In this document: positions 13,995 through 14,250 of the stretch, piece after piece
Layout of the letters: each line of letters opens with the position of its first letter
How positions within the stretch are numbered: the first letter of the stretch is position 1
From: Collimonas sp. UBA1456
GTDB lineage: Bacteria > Pseudomonadota > Gammaproteobacteria > Burkholderiales > Burkholderiaceae_D
Length of the DNA stretch: 14,250 bases
Assembly (NCBI GenBank): GCA_002325825.1
Contig: DCSW01000018.1
Location: 1 to 14,250 of the forward strand
Reading direction: 5' to 3'
The notes under the pieces: generated by a model
Told to the model about the DNA's origin: nothing
Databases searched by the model: none
Seen by the model: only the letters and a program-made list of their open reading frames with translations
Made by a program: the position numbers and the translations under genes

Positions 13995-14250
13995 GGATAA
14001 AAAACAGCAGCCACGCGCATTTCGGCAAAAGCAGCACCAAAGCTACTTGCCACAATATTTTTCAGCAACAAATTGAAACAAGATTTACCGCTAACAGATT
14101 TGCTGCAACGCGTCATCCGTACTATTCTGAAATAGTGCATGCGTGCGCACGAAAAGATTGTGTTGCGATAAGAATCTGCGACAATACAGACCACGTAAAA
14201 TAGCCGCCAAATCATGATTAGTATTGCTCTTCGGAAGGTTCTCAAACAAC
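13995..14250. other. Intergenic region upstream of the grpE promoter, possible gene remnant
   Basis: No intact gene is recognised here. On the minus strand one frame is open from the window edge (14249) to a TAG at 14091-14093, about 52 codons, with a plausible amino-acid mix (for example LFENLPKSNTNHDLAAILRG). It has no clear start and no family I can name. It could be the 3' end of an upstream gene, a remnant, or chance. Confidence 0.25.

Noticed and set aside
1..14250. CRISPR array, tRNA or rRNA gene, prophage, transposase or defence system
   Set aside because: No regularly spaced repeats, cloverleaf sequence, or recognisable integrase, transposase or nuclease frames were seen on either strand.

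Overview
The window looks like a chromosomal housekeeping region of a betaproteobacterium. Gene order and protein character point to the Burkholderiales, most likely an Oxalobacteraceae relative (Herminiimonas, Herbaspirillum or Collimonas type). This placement rests on recognised families and remembered gene order (hda-HAD-pcnB-folK-deoxynucleoside kinase-panB, divergent perM/purM, grpE-dnaK-dnaJ), not on a database search.

Layout: (1) 173-1318, plus strand: a hemerythrin-like protein cut short by an in-frame TGA, then pdxH (vitamin B6 salvage). (2) 1319-1582: an apparent gene stub with a run of ten Gs, and a palindromic repeat. (3) 6411-1583, minus strand: a tightly packed run hda, HAD-IB phosphatase, pcnB, folK, deoxynucleoside kinase, panB. 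The junctions are mostly ATGA start/stop overlaps, so the genes are probably co-transcribed and translationally coupled. They link replication control, RNA polyadenylation, folate, deoxynucleotide salvage and pantothenate. (4) 6527-6819, minus: the broken 5' end of a PerM/AI-2E-type membrane transporter gene. (5) 7061-8113, plus: purM, which converges on the beta-carbonic anhydrase gene (8332-9000, minus). The two share a near-perfect bidirectional terminator. (6) 9146-9690, minus: a decayed chalcone-isomerase-like gene with a stop codon and several frameshifts. (7) 13921-9996, minus: the heat-shock cluster grpE-dnaK-dnaJ. A strong candidate sigma-32 promoter precedes grpE and a second candidate lies in front of dnaK. 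Terminator-like hairpins sit in both internal gaps, and a repeat element sits between dnaK and dnaJ.

The main story is selective decay. Core biosynthetic and chaperone genes are intact, while three or four accessory genes (hemerythrin-like, PerM transporter, chalcone-isomerase-like, and possibly a cyclopropane-fatty-acid-synthase-like stub) are interrupted but still recognisable. This suggests recent relaxed selection, as in a lineage moving to a restricted or host-associated life, although strain-specific or sequencing errors must be excluded. I found no novel defence system, mobile-element gene, CRISPR array, tRNA or rRNA in the window.
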